64,000 nucleotides of DNA from Pantoea sp. Cy-639 (GCF_011752525.1 NZ_VWXI01000007.1:62001-126000), one strand, 5' to 3'. Numbered from the stretch's first letter, positions 53,901 to 62,756 are shown. The notes: generated by a model not told the origin, from the letters alone. Numbers and translations: made by a program.

Positions 53901-55533
53901 GAGACATGACGACGTGGTCTCGCAGATAGCGCCGTTGAAACCCATCGATCCCAAGATGCCCGAGGCGATCAAGTTGCAGCGCAACGATACCCGCCAGGAG
54001 CTGATTTCGCGCTGCGAGATCTACTACAACGAGTTGGCGGCATTGATCAACGAGGCAAAGATCGGCGAATTGGCCGATTCGATGGCAGCCTTGCCCGAGT
54101 CGGAGAGTGAGAAGCAGCAGTACCGCGTCTTTTACGCCAAGCTGGAGCAAGTCGTCGCCTGGTCGGCCGATCTGGTCAGCCTGTCGCGTGACTTCGACGT
54201 CTTGCTCGAAGAGACACTCCACGACAAGACGATCGTGTTCCGCGGTGAGGGTGAGCCGGAAGGCGGTGGCAAGCAGGCCTTGCTGAACGCGATCATCGAG
54301 CAGCGGCGTCTTTCGGCTGTTGATCTGGTGTTCCGCCAACTGACCGACCTGGCTGAGGCGAGCCTCGACCGTTTGGCGAGTGTCGAGGAGAGTACCCTGG
54401 TCGAGTACGAGGAATACCTCTGCGGGGTGGAGCTGCGAAGCGCCGGAACCGCCCATGGAGACCTGGCTGGCAGCGAATGGTCCACCGCCGAGCGGATCAA
54501 GGTGCTCAACGATGCGCTGGATTCCTACGTCCAGGCCCAGGTCATGAGCGAGTACCTGATGAGCCTGGGTGGGAATGCGATCCGAGCGACGCGGTTGAAG
54601 GATTACCAGCAGGTACTGGATGGCTTGATCCGGGCGGCCAGGGCCGAGCTGGAGCAGGACATCCGCGAGCAGGAGCTGGCCGAGCCACGACCGCGTCGGC
54701 CGAAGCTGTACACCATGCGGGGAGGCCGGCGCAGGGTGGTCACGACGCGGCGAGGCAAAAGTGTGATCGGCGAGCAGCGGCAGGTGAACGGCGAAGAAGT
54801 GATCCAGCAGCTCGACACGAATGGTGCGGTGCTCAAGAGCTTCCGTTACCGCGATGGGGAGGTGGTCGAGGATGTCTTGCCTGACGATGGCGCACCCGCG
54901 TCTCCCGTTATCGACTCCGGAGCCTTGGTAGGGAAGGCACGCAAACTGGTCAAGGAGACCGAGTCGGTGGCCGGCCTGGCCCGGCGGTATGTCAACACCG
55001 ACGAACCCACGGGCCTGTCGACCATCATCGATGGACATATCGACAAGCTGCGCGAGGTGACGGGCAAGTTGCCCAGGACCGAGACCAATGCGGCCTTGCT
55101 GGAGAGCCTGGATGCGAGTACCCGGCGCCTGCGCTCCTTGCGTAGCGACCTGCTGACGGCTTTGTATCTTTCTACCAGGCACCCGAACGCCGAGAGCCTG
55201 CGCTTTCTGTTGTCACGGGGGCAGGTAAGCGTCAGTCGGGTCCGGGAGCGCAAGCTGCTGCAACCTGGCGACTACCTGGATGTCTACCAGATCCGCCGCT
55301 TGCCGGAGCCTGGCGAGACGCTGGGCGATGGCTTGTGGGAGGCGCACTTCCACTACACGCAGGCCGACACGCCGCGGCGTGCATTCAGCAAAGGGCATCT
55401 CAAGCTCTGGACTGAGCGCAAGTTGGGGCGCGAGGCGCAGTTGCGCGCGGCGATCGAGCGCAATGAACTGCTGTCGATCTACCGCGGCAATGTGAGCCTT
55501 GCTCAGGTGGAGGGGCTGATCCCGTTCGATTGA
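50920..55533 (+). CDS. Giant 1537-residue protein, DUF6543/dermonecrotic-toxin-like
   Basis: I recognise family-type patterns but no proven function. Residues ~428-620 (FAIGNLSALSGAEIASIRHRSG ... PWMTADYLKGVVRRVDIGRHYPDYVARSM ... LLYRPLYGLEALKEFESLQAL) resemble the DUF6543 domain of large Pseudomonas proteins annotated as dermonecrotic-toxin-like. Residues ~690-760 are strongly hydrophobic/helical. HHYMSMAGDVYRVRQLEGVVQITDSQG (~850) and the C-terminal FHYTQADTPRRAFSKGHLKLWTERKLG ... YRGNVS (~1473-1530) recur in that family. Residues ~905-1070 are coiled coil and ~1254-1285 very basic. There is no signal peptide. AAAGG precedes the ATG. No immunity-like or secretion gene is adjacent. Confidence 0.65.
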   Translation: MSIASDSGFDFKSAVKRQFAARPTLREVLGEQVLALLVTQYPLLAQVSPPLASAQALVLLVPDPGGTFWHRKPLLDFLLQALLEGERPEMAPVNGRSFAITLAEPYRFPGAEDAFEYMTLTEQATGLGELLEALPAFWCEAQADFWRGNGEAGVSRDAWLQLLLKMALLANLPLQHLDDPQRACIQALLAGGSQQTPVFAVEVQLDDLQLMLPGLLVVGEWDERQVFLWCLPSSVVRAFDDIDDFAMALREDLAMHHDFAALTWHRQQLEGDVFAQQAALLLNDMLSRAQRVRYTQLADTVELEQLFVALGEPGQWFIEGYSIESEGGQGIPLGVRKASASDSFAYQQAFFELALAQAQAKGETAQDGILDLHAYTRSKLRETLLQDYPVEANYQPDDLILELKLARGIPGGAAAGAGGGEPWVSAGERTLTAFAIGNLSALSGAEIASIRHRSGQLIMPWMTADYLKGVVRRVDIGRHYPDYVARSMDDPAQRPRRVERFAREWRQDLLFRALSARLDGRLSEKGLTVVTDYCRGHNTQVPAAALIPLAFTTAGRASRYDVVHGMYVLFCAEPSAVLLYRPLYGLEALKEFESLQALKVHIDGSPELRDAILQWMSPQARDFYHRDLSADTRLVSVGIDPGLLPEPAQLAVRLWRIDVDEKLYTANRDWLVEIAQRDSISNAESRWTMLGQAAWLLFQTATPLLRGPVALVAWLAQAVMAMKDDVQALREGSEFERSQAVVDIVLNVGMSLLHSRLPKGRDASPEAGTQIVQAPSIMGSRPAASVVQGRVGMPGTLGGGLLDFSWRGRQGFNWLAPAQREALRSMRSDVDLSGRQPLSEGWTNGLYLVEGHHYMSMAGDVYRVRQLEGVVQITDSQGTAGPKVTFEQGAWRVDSALRLQGGGPKSRVELKRAENQRKLLELSRQEGELIRALNALGDEFNRHREYLNRVTADLKDLEIEREPGDRDLLNVQRLQFQARLRVVGDLKRLIEKGMRHDDVVSQIAPLKPIDPKMPEAIKLQRNDTRQELISRCEIYYNELAALINEAKIGELADSMAALPESESEKQQYRVFYAKLEQVVAWSADLVSLSRDFDVLLEETLHDKTIVFRGEGEPEGGGKQALLNAIIEQRRLSAVDLVFRQLTDLAEASLDRLASVEESTLVEYEEYLCGVELRSAGTAHGDLAGSEWSTAERIKVLNDALDSYVQAQVMSEYLMSLGGNAIRATRLKDYQQVLDGLIRAARAELEQDIREQELAEPRPRRPKLYTMRGGRRRVVTTRRGKSVIGEQRQVNGEEVIQQLDTNGAVLKSFRYRDGEVVEDVLPDDGAPASPVIDSGALVGKARKLVKETESVAGLARRYVNTDEPTGLSTIIDGHIDKLREVTGKLPRTETNAALLESLDASTRRLRSLRSDLLTALYLSTRHPNAESLRFLLSRGQVSVSRVRERKLLQPGDYLDVYQIRRLPEPGETLGDGLWEAHFHYTQADTPRRAFSKGHLKLWTERKLGREAQLRAAIERNELLSIYRGNVSLAQVEGLIPFD

Positions 55534-55537
55534 GGGC

Positions 55538-56305
55538 TCAGCGGTTGCTGTAGACGCCCTTGCGACCATGGCCAGGCATGGCCTGGTTGCTGCGTTCGGC
55601 GATCATCTGGCGTAGGTTCACCAACTCGATGCCCTGGCTCTTGAGCCGGGGCATCTCGCGCTCCAGCACATCCAGGGTCTGCGGGTATGGGTGGCCGATC
55701 AGCACTGCCGAGCCTTGCTTGCGTGCCAGCTCGATGCCCTGGTGCAACTGCCTGGTGATGGCATCGGTGGTGCGCACGTCATCCAGGAATACGTCCCGCG
55801 AGACATGTGCCAGCCCCAGCGCCTGGGCTTGTGCCGCTGCCACCGTGGCGGCGCTGGTACGGCTGTCGACGAAGAACAGATGACGGCGCTGCAGTTCCCC
55901 CATCAGCCAGGTCATGGGCTCGCGCTGGGCGGTCATGCGGCTGCCCATGTGGTTGTTGATGCCGGCGGCGTAGGGCACCTTGGCCAGGGCGGTATCCAGG
56001 CGCCGGGCCAGTTCCTCGAGGGCCAGGCCCGGGTGCCAGGCATAAGGCCCGGTGGCCGGATCCATGGGCATGTGCAGGATCACCGTGCGCCCGGCCTTGT
56101 GGGCCTGGCGGGCGAAATCGGTGGCGTGCGGGGTGTCGGGCATGATCGCCATCGTCACCGGGCCGGGCAGGGCGAGCGTGCGGCTGTCGCGTGCACTGCT
56201 CTGGCCGAGGTCGTCGATGATGATGCTCATGTAGGCCTTGCCGGCCGGTGCCGCTTGCGCGATACCGGCCAACAGGCAGAACAGCAGGGACCACAGATAA
56301 CGCAT
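55538..56305 (-). CDS. Divergent polysaccharide deacetylase (YibQ-like)
   Basis: A 255-residue protein with a signal peptide (LLFCLLAGIAQAAPA). The divergent polysaccharide deacetylase fold is seen in YMSIIIDDLGQSSARDSRTLALPGPVTMAIMPDTPHA, then VILHMPMDPATG, and INNHMGSRMT with the metal-binding His region. Members are conserved next to ctpA and envC but their substrate is not established; a cell-wall role is inferred. It follows ctpA by only 8 bp (same strand), so envC-ctpA-deacetylase form an operon. Confidence 0.88.
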   Translation of the reverse strand: MRYLWSLLFCLLAGIAQAAPAGKAYMSIIIDDLGQSSARDSRTLALPGPVTMAIMPDTPHATDFARQAHKAGRTVILHMPMDPATGPYAWHPGLALEELARRLDTALAKVPYAAGINNHMGSRMTAQREPMTWLMGELQRRHLFFVDSRTSAATVAAAQAQALGLAHVSRDVFLDDVRTTDAITRQLHQGIELARKQGSAVLIGHPYPQTLDVLEREMPRLKSQGIELVNLRQMIAERSNQAMPGHGRKGVYSNR

Positions 56306-56313
56306 GGGAGGCT

Positions 56314-57645
56314 TCAGTCACCCTTGGTGATGTTCAGGCCCTTGAGCAGGCTGAGTGCCTGGCTGAGCTGGAAGTCGTTGTCCTGCGGCCGGTCCTTGCG
56401 CTTGGCGCTGCCGGTCGGCCGGTCGGCGCCACCGTTGCCGTTGCCCAGGTGGCCCTGCAGGTCGGCTTCCTTGAAGTTGTCGTTGTCGGCTTCGGCGGTG
56501 AGCTTGGCCGGGCGCACTTCGATGTCCGGCACGATGCCCTGGGCCTGGATCGAGCGGCCGTTGGGGGTGAAGTACAGCGCGGTAGTGAGTTTCAGCGCGC
56601 GGTCGTTGGCCAGTGGCAGTACCGTCTGCACCGAACCCTTGCCGAAGCTGTCGGTGCCCATCAGTACCGCGCGCTTGTGGTCTTGCAGCGCACCGGCGAC
56701 GATTTCCGAGGCCGAGGCGCTGCCACCGTTGATCAGCACTACCAGTGGCACGCCTTCGCTGGCGTCGGCCGAGTTGGCGGAGAAGCGCAGCTCGGAGTTG
56801 GCGATACGGCCCTTGGTGTAGACGATCAGGCCCTTGGTCAGGAAGTGATCGGCCACTTCCACCGCCGACTGCAGCACGCCACCTGGGTTGTTGCGCAGGT
56901 CGAGGACGATGCCACGCAGTTTCTTGCCGTTGTCCTTGCGCAGCTTGGCCAGGGCCTTGCCTACTTCTTCGCCGGTCTTGACCTGGAACTGGGTGATGCG
57001 GATATAGCCGTAGTCGTTTTCCAGCAACTGGCTCTTGACGCTCTTCACCTGGATGGTGGCGCGGGTGAGGACCACGTCGAACGGGTTGCCGCCATCGCGT
57101 ACCAGGGTCAGGGTGATCTTTTCGCCGACCTTGCCGCGCATCTTGTCGACCGCCTCGGTCATGGTCTGGCCGCGGGTCGGCGCGCCGTTGATCTTGACGA
57201 TCAGGTCGCCGGCCTGCACGCCGGCACGGGAGGCTGGGGTGTCATCGATGGGCGAGACTACCTTGATGAAGCCGTCTTCCTGGCCTACCTCGATGCCCAG
57301 GCCGCCGAATTCGCCGCTGGTGCTTTCCTGCAGCTCCTGGAAATCCTCGGGGCCGAGGTAGGCCGAGTGTGGGTCGAGGTTGCTGAGCATGCCCTTGATG
57401 GCGTTCTCCAGCAGGGTCTTGTCGTCGACCGGCTCGACATAGGCCGCCTTGATACGGTCCATGACCTCGGCGAAGGTGCGCAGCTCTTCCAGTGGCAGCG
57501 GCGCCTTGGCGGTCACCTCGGTGGCCGGTACCGCGGCCGGGCGGGCGGCCGTGGGCCTGGCCGGCTCGGCGGCGGTGGCCAAGGGCGCGCCGACGACCAG
57601 GGCGATGGTCAGGGCCAGCTGGGTGAGGCGAGGCGAGTGCAGCAT
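56314..57645 (-). CDS. ctpA: Carboxy-terminal processing protease CtpA
   Basis: A 443-residue S41 peptidase with a signal peptide (MLHSPRLTQLALTIALVVGAPLATA), a PDZ domain (GGLGIEVGQEDGFIKVVSPIDDTPASRAGVQAGDLIVKING) and the Ser/Lys dyad in NGGSASASEIVAGAL and DSFGKGSVQT. It is periplasmic and in P. aeruginosa degrades murein hydrolases. The ATG at 57645 has AGGAG upstream. The last ~45 residues are a charged low-complexity tail. Confidence 0.95.
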   Translation of the reverse strand: MLHSPRLTQLALTIALVVGAPLATAAEPARPTAARPAAVPATEVTAKAPLPLEELRTFAEVMDRIKAAYVEPVDDKTLLENAIKGMLSNLDPHSAYLGPEDFQELQESTSGEFGGLGIEVGQEDGFIKVVSPIDDTPASRAGVQAGDLIVKINGAPTRGQTMTEAVDKMRGKVGEKITLTLVRDGGNPFDVVLTRATIQVKSVKSQLLENDYGYIRITQFQVKTGEEVGKALAKLRKDNGKKLRGIVLDLRNNPGGVLQSAVEVADHFLTKGLIVYTKGRIANSELRFSANSADASEGVPLVVLINGGSASASEIVAGALQDHKRAVLMGTDSFGKGSVQTVLPLANDRALKLTTALYFTPNGRSIQAQGIVPDIEVRPAKLTAEADNDNFKEADLQGHLGNGNGGADRPTGSAKRKDRPQDNDFQLSQALSLLKGLNITKGD

Positions 57646-57733
57646 GTCGAACGAACTCCTGATCCTGTTGGTGCTCCCGGGGGGAGCATCGGCGCGGCGC
57701 TTTCCGGCGCGGCGCCGTAAAAGTAGTCGGTAC

Positions 57734-59029
57734 CTAGCCGCGGCACCATTGCGCAGGGTCGGTGGGCCGCCCCTGCTGACGAATCGCGAAGTACAGACCG
57801 GCGCTGTCCTGGCCGCCACTGTCGCCGACGGTGGAAATGGCCTCACCGGCCTTGACCACGTCACCGGCGCTCTTGAGCAGGCTCTGGTTATGCCCGTACA
57901 GGCTCAGGTAGCCATTGCCATGGTCGAGGATGACCAGAAGTCCGGCGCCACGCAACCAGTCGGCGAACACAACACGCCCACCATGCACGGCATGCACCTG
58001 GGTGCCTGCCGAAGCGCTGATCATCACGCCGTCCCACTTGGCCCGGGCATCGTTGCCGCGGGTATCGCCGAAGCGTGCCAGCAATCGACCATTGACGGGC
58101 CAGGGCAGTTTGCCCCGGGCGGCAGAAAAGGCGCCACCGTAGCTGGCGCCGTCGCTGGAGACCACCGGGCCGAGGATCGTCCGGGCCTTTTTCGGAGCCT
58201 CTTCAGGTACTTTGTCGCGGGCGCTGGCCAGGGCCTGTTCACGGCTGCGTTTCTCTTCCGCCTGGCGGGCGAGCAGGGCGCGCTGGCGGGCCTCCTCGGC
58301 CTCGCGGGCCTGGCGGGCGAGGGTTTGCTCGATGGTCTTGAGTACCTTGGCCAGGTCGGCCTGGTCCTGTTCGCGGCTTTGCAGCTTTTCGTCGCGTGCC
58401 TTCAGGTCGCTGTTGAGCTTGGCCAGCACCTGCTGGCGCTTGCTGCGCTCGGCGACCAGGGCCTGGCGGCGGCTGTCGAGGTCGGCCCGTTGCGCCAGCA
58501 GTTGTTCCTGCTGGCGGGCGATGTCCTGCTCGACGTTGGCCAACTGCCGCAGGGTCTCGTTGAAGGCGCGCAATTGTTCGGTACGGGCCTTGCTCAAGTA
58601 GTCGTAGTAGCTCAGGGTTCGGGCGAACTTTTCGGGGTTCTGCTGGTTGAGCAACAGCTTGAGGTATTCCTCGCGGCCATTGTTCTGGTAGGCGGACCGT
58701 GCCTGGATGGCGATCAGTCGCTGTTGCTCAACGCGGGCGCTCTGGAGTTTTTTTTTCTCGTGATCAAGGCGCTCCAGCTCGCCCTCGGTCTTTTTTAGTT
58801 CTTGTTGCAGAGCCTCCACCTGCTTTTCGAGCTTGCCGATATCGGTCTCGGTGGACTTGAGGTCTTTCTGCACGCCGGCTTTTTCTTCCTGGAGCTTGCC
58901 CAGCATCTTCTTCAGCTCGGCAATGTCCTGGCGGGTGGCGTCCAGCTGTTGCTGGGTCTGTGCGCGTTCGTCGGCGAAGGCCGGGGCGAACAGGCATGAC
59001 AGGGCGAGTAGGATGAGGGCGCGGAGCAT
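57734..59029 (-). CDS. envC: Murein hydrolase activator EnvC
   Basis: A 431-residue protein: signal peptide (LILLALSCLFAPAFA), long coiled coil (~20-270), and a C-terminal LytM/M23 domain. That domain is degenerate: the usual HxxxD and HxH metal ligands are replaced (KWDGVMIS; GLYFAIRQQG), as in E. coli EnvC, so it should activate amidases at the septum rather than cut murein. The coding strand has a run of nine A near 58748-58756 (EKKKL), a possible slippage site. It leads the envC-ctpA operon. Confidence 0.93.
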   Translation of the reverse strand: MLRALILLALSCLFAPAFADERAQTQQQLDATRQDIAELKKMLGKLQEEKAGVQKDLKSTETDIGKLEKQVEALQQELKKTEGELERLDHEKKKLQSARVEQQRLIAIQARSAYQNNGREEYLKLLLNQQNPEKFARTLSYYDYLSKARTEQLRAFNETLRQLANVEQDIARQQEQLLAQRADLDSRRQALVAERSKRQQVLAKLNSDLKARDEKLQSREQDQADLAKVLKTIEQTLARQAREAEEARQRALLARQAEEKRSREQALASARDKVPEEAPKKARTILGPVVSSDGASYGGAFSAARGKLPWPVNGRLLARFGDTRGNDARAKWDGVMISASAGTQVHAVHGGRVVFADWLRGAGLLVILDHGNGYLSLYGHNQSLLKSAGDVVKAGEAISTVGDSGGQDSAGLYFAIRQQGRPTDPAQWCRG

Positions 59030-59083
59030 GGATTTGGGCGTACCAAGGATGGAGACTGGCCTAGTATGCCCGCGCAGGCCTGC

Positions 59084-59119
59084 AAAAAAAACGCCTGAAC
59101 GCTACTGCGGCGGGGCGTT
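59084..59119 (-). terminator. Hairpin with T-run on the minus strand upstream of envC
   Basis: On the minus strand AACGCC (59119-59114) and GGCGTT (59095-59090) enclose about 18 bases and are followed by seven T. It would end leftward transcripts just before envC, yet no minus-strand gene is visible directly upstream. Confidence 0.5.
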
Positions 59120-59243
59120 TGTCAGGATTTTCATCTTGTGCCGGCAGATTTGCTGGAGAAAAGATCGGACAATTCCTATAGGGCGTGTCGGATATGGCGC
59201 TTTAGTATCGCGGCCCTATGGGTAAATCCTCCGAGGGGTACAC

Positions 59244-59738
59244 ATGAGCCTTACCATTTCGACATTACCTTCCCTGTGTCGCGGGCTGATGGGCAGCGTG
59301 CTGCTGTTGGCAGGCTGGCTGCCGAACGCCATGGCCGAAGGTGAGCGTTGGTACCTGCAAACCAGTGCCTACACGCGGCATTTCAGTCCGGACCCTGAGC
59401 ACAACAACCGGCAACGGTTGATCGGGCTGGAGCGTGAAGACGCCGGGGGTTGGCTGTGGGGTGGGGCGACCTTTCGCAACTCGTTCGACCAGCGCTCGGT
59501 CTATGCCTACGGTGGCAAGGCCTGGCGGCATGACGACTGGCCGGTCTACGCCAAGCTCAGCGCCGGGCTGCTGCACGGCTATCGAGGCGAGTACCGCGAC
59601 AAGATCCCGCTCAACCGTTTCGGTGTGGCGCCTGCCGTGATTCCCGCCGTGGGCTATGGCCTCGGCCCGGTCGGTGTGGAGGCTGTCCTGCTGGGGGCCA
59701 ACGCCATGATGATCAACGTCGGCTATGGATTTCGCTGA
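59244..59738 (+). CDS. Small exported beta-barrel-like protein
   Basis: A 164-residue protein with a signal peptide ending near WLPNAMA. The mature part (~130 residues) alternates polar and aromatic residues (RWYLQTSAYTRHFSPDPEHNNRQ; WLWGGATFRNSFDQRSVYAYGGKAW) and ends NVGYGFR, which suits an eight-stranded outer-membrane barrel. Weak resemblance to PagP-like lipid A enzymes (the FRNSFDQ segment) is noted but not enough to assign function. Monocistronic, with a strong terminator. Confidence 0.7.
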   Translation: MSLTISTLPSLCRGLMGSVLLLAGWLPNAMAEGERWYLQTSAYTRHFSPDPEHNNRQRLIGLEREDAGGWLWGGATFRNSFDQRSVYAYGGKAWRHDDWPVYAKLSAGLLHGYRGEYRDKIPLNRFGVAPAVIPAVGYGLGPVGVEAVLLGANAMMINVGYGFR

Positions 59739-59756
59739 AATGGCGCTTTCGCGCAG

Positions 59757-59793
59757 AGCAAAACGCCCGGGGCAAGGCACCGGGCGTTTTGCT
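59757..59793. terminator. Bidirectional terminator between the barrel gene and gpmI
   Basis: AGCAAAACGCCCGG (59757-59770) and CCGGGCGTTTTGCT (59780-59793) pair perfectly around nine bases; it serves both convergent genes. Confidence 0.92.
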
Positions 59794-59805
59794 GCCTAGG
59801 GCAGG

Positions 59806-61341
59806 TCAGGCGTCGAGCAGGATCGACGTGCCGGTCATTTCGGCCGGCTTCTCCAGGCCCAGCAGCTTGAGCATGGTCGGCGCCACGTCGGCCAGTACGC
59901 CGCCGTCACGGACCTTGACCTGGCGTTTGCCAACATAGATGAACGGTACCGGCTCGGTGGTGTGGGCGGTGTGCGCCTGGCCGGTGCTTTCGTCCTCCAT
60001 CTGCTCGACGTTGCCGTGGTCGGCAGTGATCAGGGCCTCGCCACCGACCTTGTCGAGGGCCGCGACGATGCGCCCGACGCAGTTGTCCAAGGCTTCGACA
60101 GCCTTGACCGCCGCCTCGAACACGCCGGTGTGGCCGACCATGTCGCCGTTGGCGTAGTTGACCACGATCACGTCATAACGCTGCTGCTCGATGGCCTCGA
60201 CGATGCGATCGGTGACTTCCGGCGCGCTCATTTCTGGCTGCAGGTCGTAGGTGGCGACCTTCGGCGACGGGATCAGGATGCGTTCTTCACCTTCGAACGG
60301 CTCTTCGCGCCCGCCCGAGAAGAAGAAGGTGACGTGGGCGTATTTCTCGGTCTCGGCGATGCGCAGCTGGGTCTTGCCGTTCTTCGCCAAGTACTCGCCG
60401 AGCACGTTGTTCAGGCTGGCCGGGGCGAAGGCCGCCGGGGCCGGGATCTTCGCCGAGTACTGGGTCAGGCCGATATAGGCCGCCAGCTTGGGCAGGCGGG
60501 CACGAGGGAACTCGTTGAAGTCCTGCTCGACGAACACGCGGGACAGTTCGCGGGCGCGGTCGGCGCGGAAGTTCATGAAGATCACCGCGTCGCCGTCCTC
60601 GACCTTGACCGCGTCACCGATGCGGGTGCCCTTGACGAATTCGTCGCTCTCGTCGCGGGCGTAGGCGGCCTCGAGGCCGGCCAGGGCGGTTGGCGCGGTG
60701 AAGTCGGCGGCGCTGTCGACGATCAGGTTGTAGGCGGCGCTGACACGGTCCCAGCGGTTGTCGCGGTCCATCGCGTAGTAGCGACCGATCAGACTGGCGA
60801 TACGCCCCTTGCCCAGGCGGGCGAAGGTGGCATCGAGCAGTTCGATGGATGACTGGGCGCTGCGTGGCGGAGTGTCGCGGCCGTCGAGGAAGGCGTGCAG
60901 GTAGATCTTCTCGGCGCCACGCTGGGCGGCCAGTTCGGCCATGGCCACCAGGTGGTCCTGGTGGCTGTGCACGCCACCGTCGGAGAGCAGGCCGAGGATG
61001 TGCACGGCCTTGCCGGCACCGGCGGCCTTGTCTACCGCGCCGGTGAGCACCGGGTTGCTGAAGAAGTCGCCGTCACGGATGGCCTTGGTGACCCGGGTGA
61101 AATCCTGGTACACCACGCGGCCGGCACCGAGGTTCATGTGACCGACTTCCGAGTTGCCCATCTGGCCGTCAGGCAGGCCGACATCCATGCCGGAACCGGA
61201 GATCAGGCCATGCGGCTGGGTGGCGCGCAGGCGGTCGTAGACCGGTGTGTTGGCGGCGAAGATGGCGTTGTATTCGGGGCTTTCGCTGTGACCGAAGCCA
61301 TCCAGGATGATCAGGACCAGCGGTTTAGGCGTACTCGTCAT
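59806..61341 (-). CDS. gpmI: Cofactor-independent phosphoglycerate mutase
   Basis: About 511 residues, alkaline-phosphatase superfamily, interconverting 3- and 2-phosphoglycerate. Visible are the first metal site [10 protein letters not shown], the phosphoserine motif [37 protein letters not shown], and the second metal cluster ([23 protein letters not shown]). The start is the second of two ATGs (61341); the first (61344) adds one Met. Confidence 0.97.
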   Translation of the reverse strand: MTSTPKPLVLIILDGFGHSESPEYNAIFAANTPVYDRLRATQPHGLISGSGMDVGLPDGQMGNSEVGHMNLGAGRVVYQDFTRVTKAIRDGDFFSNPVLTGAVDKAAGAGKAVHILGLLSDGGVHSHQDHLVAMAELAAQRGAEKIYLHAFLDGRDTPPRSAQSSIELLDATFARLGKGRIASLIGRYYAMDRDNRWDRVSAAYNLIVDSAADFTAPTALAGLEAAYARDESDEFVKGTRIGDAVKVEDGDAVIFMNFRADRARELSRVFVEQDFNEFPRARLPKLAAYIGLTQYSAKIPAPAAFAPASLNNVLGEYLAKNGKTQLRIAETEKYAHVTFFFSGGREEPFEGEERILIPSPKVATYDLQPEMSAPEVTDRIVEAIEQQRYDVIVVNYANGDMVGHTGVFEAAVKAVEALDNCVGRIVAALDKVGGEALITADHGNVEQMEDESTGQAHTAHTTEPVPFIYVGKRQVKVRDGGVLADVAPTMLKLLGLEKPAEMTGTSILLDA

Positions 61342-61486
61342 CAATCAAACTCACGGTTGTTCAAAGATGATAAAGACACGCATTTTAGGGCAAATACGCC
61401 AGCAACGGCGAATATTCCTCCTCTTGTCCGACAGGTGCAGTCAGGTATCGCCGATGAAGGCTATTTCCCCGCCAGTCCAGCAGGCT

Positions 61487-61514
61487 TTGGCGGTCATGGG
61501 GGGCTGTGTATACT
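61487..61514 (+). promoter_or_regulatory. Sigma-70-type promoter of the rhodanese-grxC-secB operon
   Basis: TTGGCG (61487-61492) and TATACT (61509-61514) are 16 bp apart; transcription would start near 61521, 27 bases before the rhodanese ATG. Confidence 0.65.
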
Positions 61515-61547
61515 GGCCGGCATTTTCAATCGCCTGGAACACCGCTG

Positions 61548-61961
61548 ATGGTTGCTCACCTGATTCAATTCGCGACAGATCACTTTATCCTGGTCGCGAT
61601 TTTCGTTGTCCTGCTGATCCTGCTGCTGATCAATGAAGTTCGTCGTGGCGGCCAGAGCCTGAGCAACGGCCAGCTGACCGCGCTGGTCAACGCCGAGAAG
61701 GCGCTGGTGATCGACGTCCGCCCGGCCAAGGAGTTCTCGGCCGGCCACATCGTCGGTGCGGTGAACATTCCCCAGGACAAGCTGGTCGGCCGCATGAGCG
61801 AGCTGGACAAGCACAAGGACAAGACCCTGATCGTCGTCGACGCAATGGGCCAGCAGTCCGGTACTCTCTGCCGCGAACTGCTCAAGGCTGGCTACACCGC
61901 TGCCAAGCTCAGCGGTGGCATTTCCAGCTGGAAAGCCGATAACCTGCCCCTGGTGAAGTGA
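61548..61961 (+). CDS. Membrane-anchored rhodanese-like protein (YibN-type) lacking the catalytic Cys
   Basis: A 137-residue protein with one N-terminal membrane helix (FILVAIFVVLLILLLI) and a cytosolic rhodanese domain (ALVIDVRPAKEFSAGHIVGAVNIP). The loop where active rhodaneses have Cys reads VVDAMGQQSG, so Asp replaces the nucleophile and sulfur transfer is unlikely. It lies two bases before grxC, the order yibN-grxC-secB being conserved in gammaproteobacteria. Confidence 0.88.
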   Translation: MVAHLIQFATDHFILVAIFVVLLILLLINEVRRGGQSLSNGQLTALVNAEKALVIDVRPAKEFSAGHIVGAVNIPQDKLVGRMSELDKHKDKTLIVVDAMGQQSGTLCRELLKAGYTAAKLSGGISSWKADNLPLVK

Positions 61962-61962
61962 T

Positions 61963-62217
61963 ATGAAGCCCGTCATCGTCTATTCCAGCGACTACTGCCC
62001 CTACTGCATGCGCGCCAAGTACCTGCTCGAGAGCAAGGGCGTGGCGTTCGAAGAGATCAAGGTCGACGGCAAGCCTCAGGTGCGCGCCGAAATGAGCCAG
62101 AAGGCCGGACGCACTTCGGTGCCGCAGATCTGGATCGGCAGCACGCACGTCGGTGGATGCGATGACCTCTATGCCCTGGAGCGCGCCGGCAAGCTCGACG
62201 CGCTGCTGGCGGCCTGA
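61963..62217 (+). CDS. grxC: Glutaredoxin 3
   Basis: An 84-residue glutaredoxin with the CPYC active site in IVYSSDYCPYCMRAK, the TVP-type cis-Pro segment TSVPQIWIG and the GG motif HVGGCDDL. It reduces disulfides with glutathione. It starts one base after the rhodanese stop. Confidence 0.96.
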   Translation: MKPVIVYSSDYCPYCMRAKYLLESKGVAFEEIKVDGKPQVRAEMSQKAGRTSVPQIWIGSTHVGGCDDLYALERAGKLDALLAA

Positions 62218-62256
62218 TTCGCTCTGCATTTGAAAACCTTAGGAAAAGGATCTGCC

Positions 62257-62742
62257 ATGACCGAGCAACAGAACAACGGCGCTGCCGCTGAAGACAACGC
62301 ACCACAATTCTCCCTGCAGCGCATCTACGTGCGCGATCTGTCGTTCGAGGCGCCGAAAAGCCCGCAGATCTTCCGCCAGCAGTGGGAACCGAGCGTCTCG
62401 CTGGACCTGAACACCCGTCAGAAAGGCCTGGAAGGCGACTTCCACGAAGTGGTGCTGACCCTGTCGGTCACTGTCAAGAACGGTGACGAAGTGGCGTTCA
62501 TCGCTGAAGTGCAACAGGCGGGCATCTTCCTGATCTCCGGTCTGGATGCCACTTCGATGAGCCACACCCTTGGCGCGTTCTGCCCGAACATCCTGTTCCC
62601 GTACGCCCGCGAGACCCTGGACAGCCTGGTGACCCGTGGTTCGTTCCCGGCCCTGATGCTGTCGCCGGTCAACTTCGACGCTCTGTACGCGCAAGAGATG
62701 CAGCGCATGCAGGAAGCCGGCGAGCTGCCGACCGTACAGTAA
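62257..62742 (+). CDS. secB: Protein-export chaperone SecB
   Basis: A 161-residue tetrameric chaperone that keeps Sec substrates unfolded and hands them to SecA. Typical segments are [19 protein letters not shown], the hydrophobic groove region, and [46 protein letters not shown] precedes the ATG at 62257. Confidence 0.97.
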   Translation: MTEQQNNGAAAEDNAPQFSLQRIYVRDLSFEAPKSPQIFRQQWEPSVSLDLNTRQKGLEGDFHEVVLTLSVTVKNGDEVAFIAEVQQAGIFLISGLDATSMSHTLGAFCPNILFPYARETLDSLVTRGSFPALMLSPVNFDALYAQEMQRMQEAGELPTVQ

Positions 62743-62756
62743 TTCTGCGGTCATCG

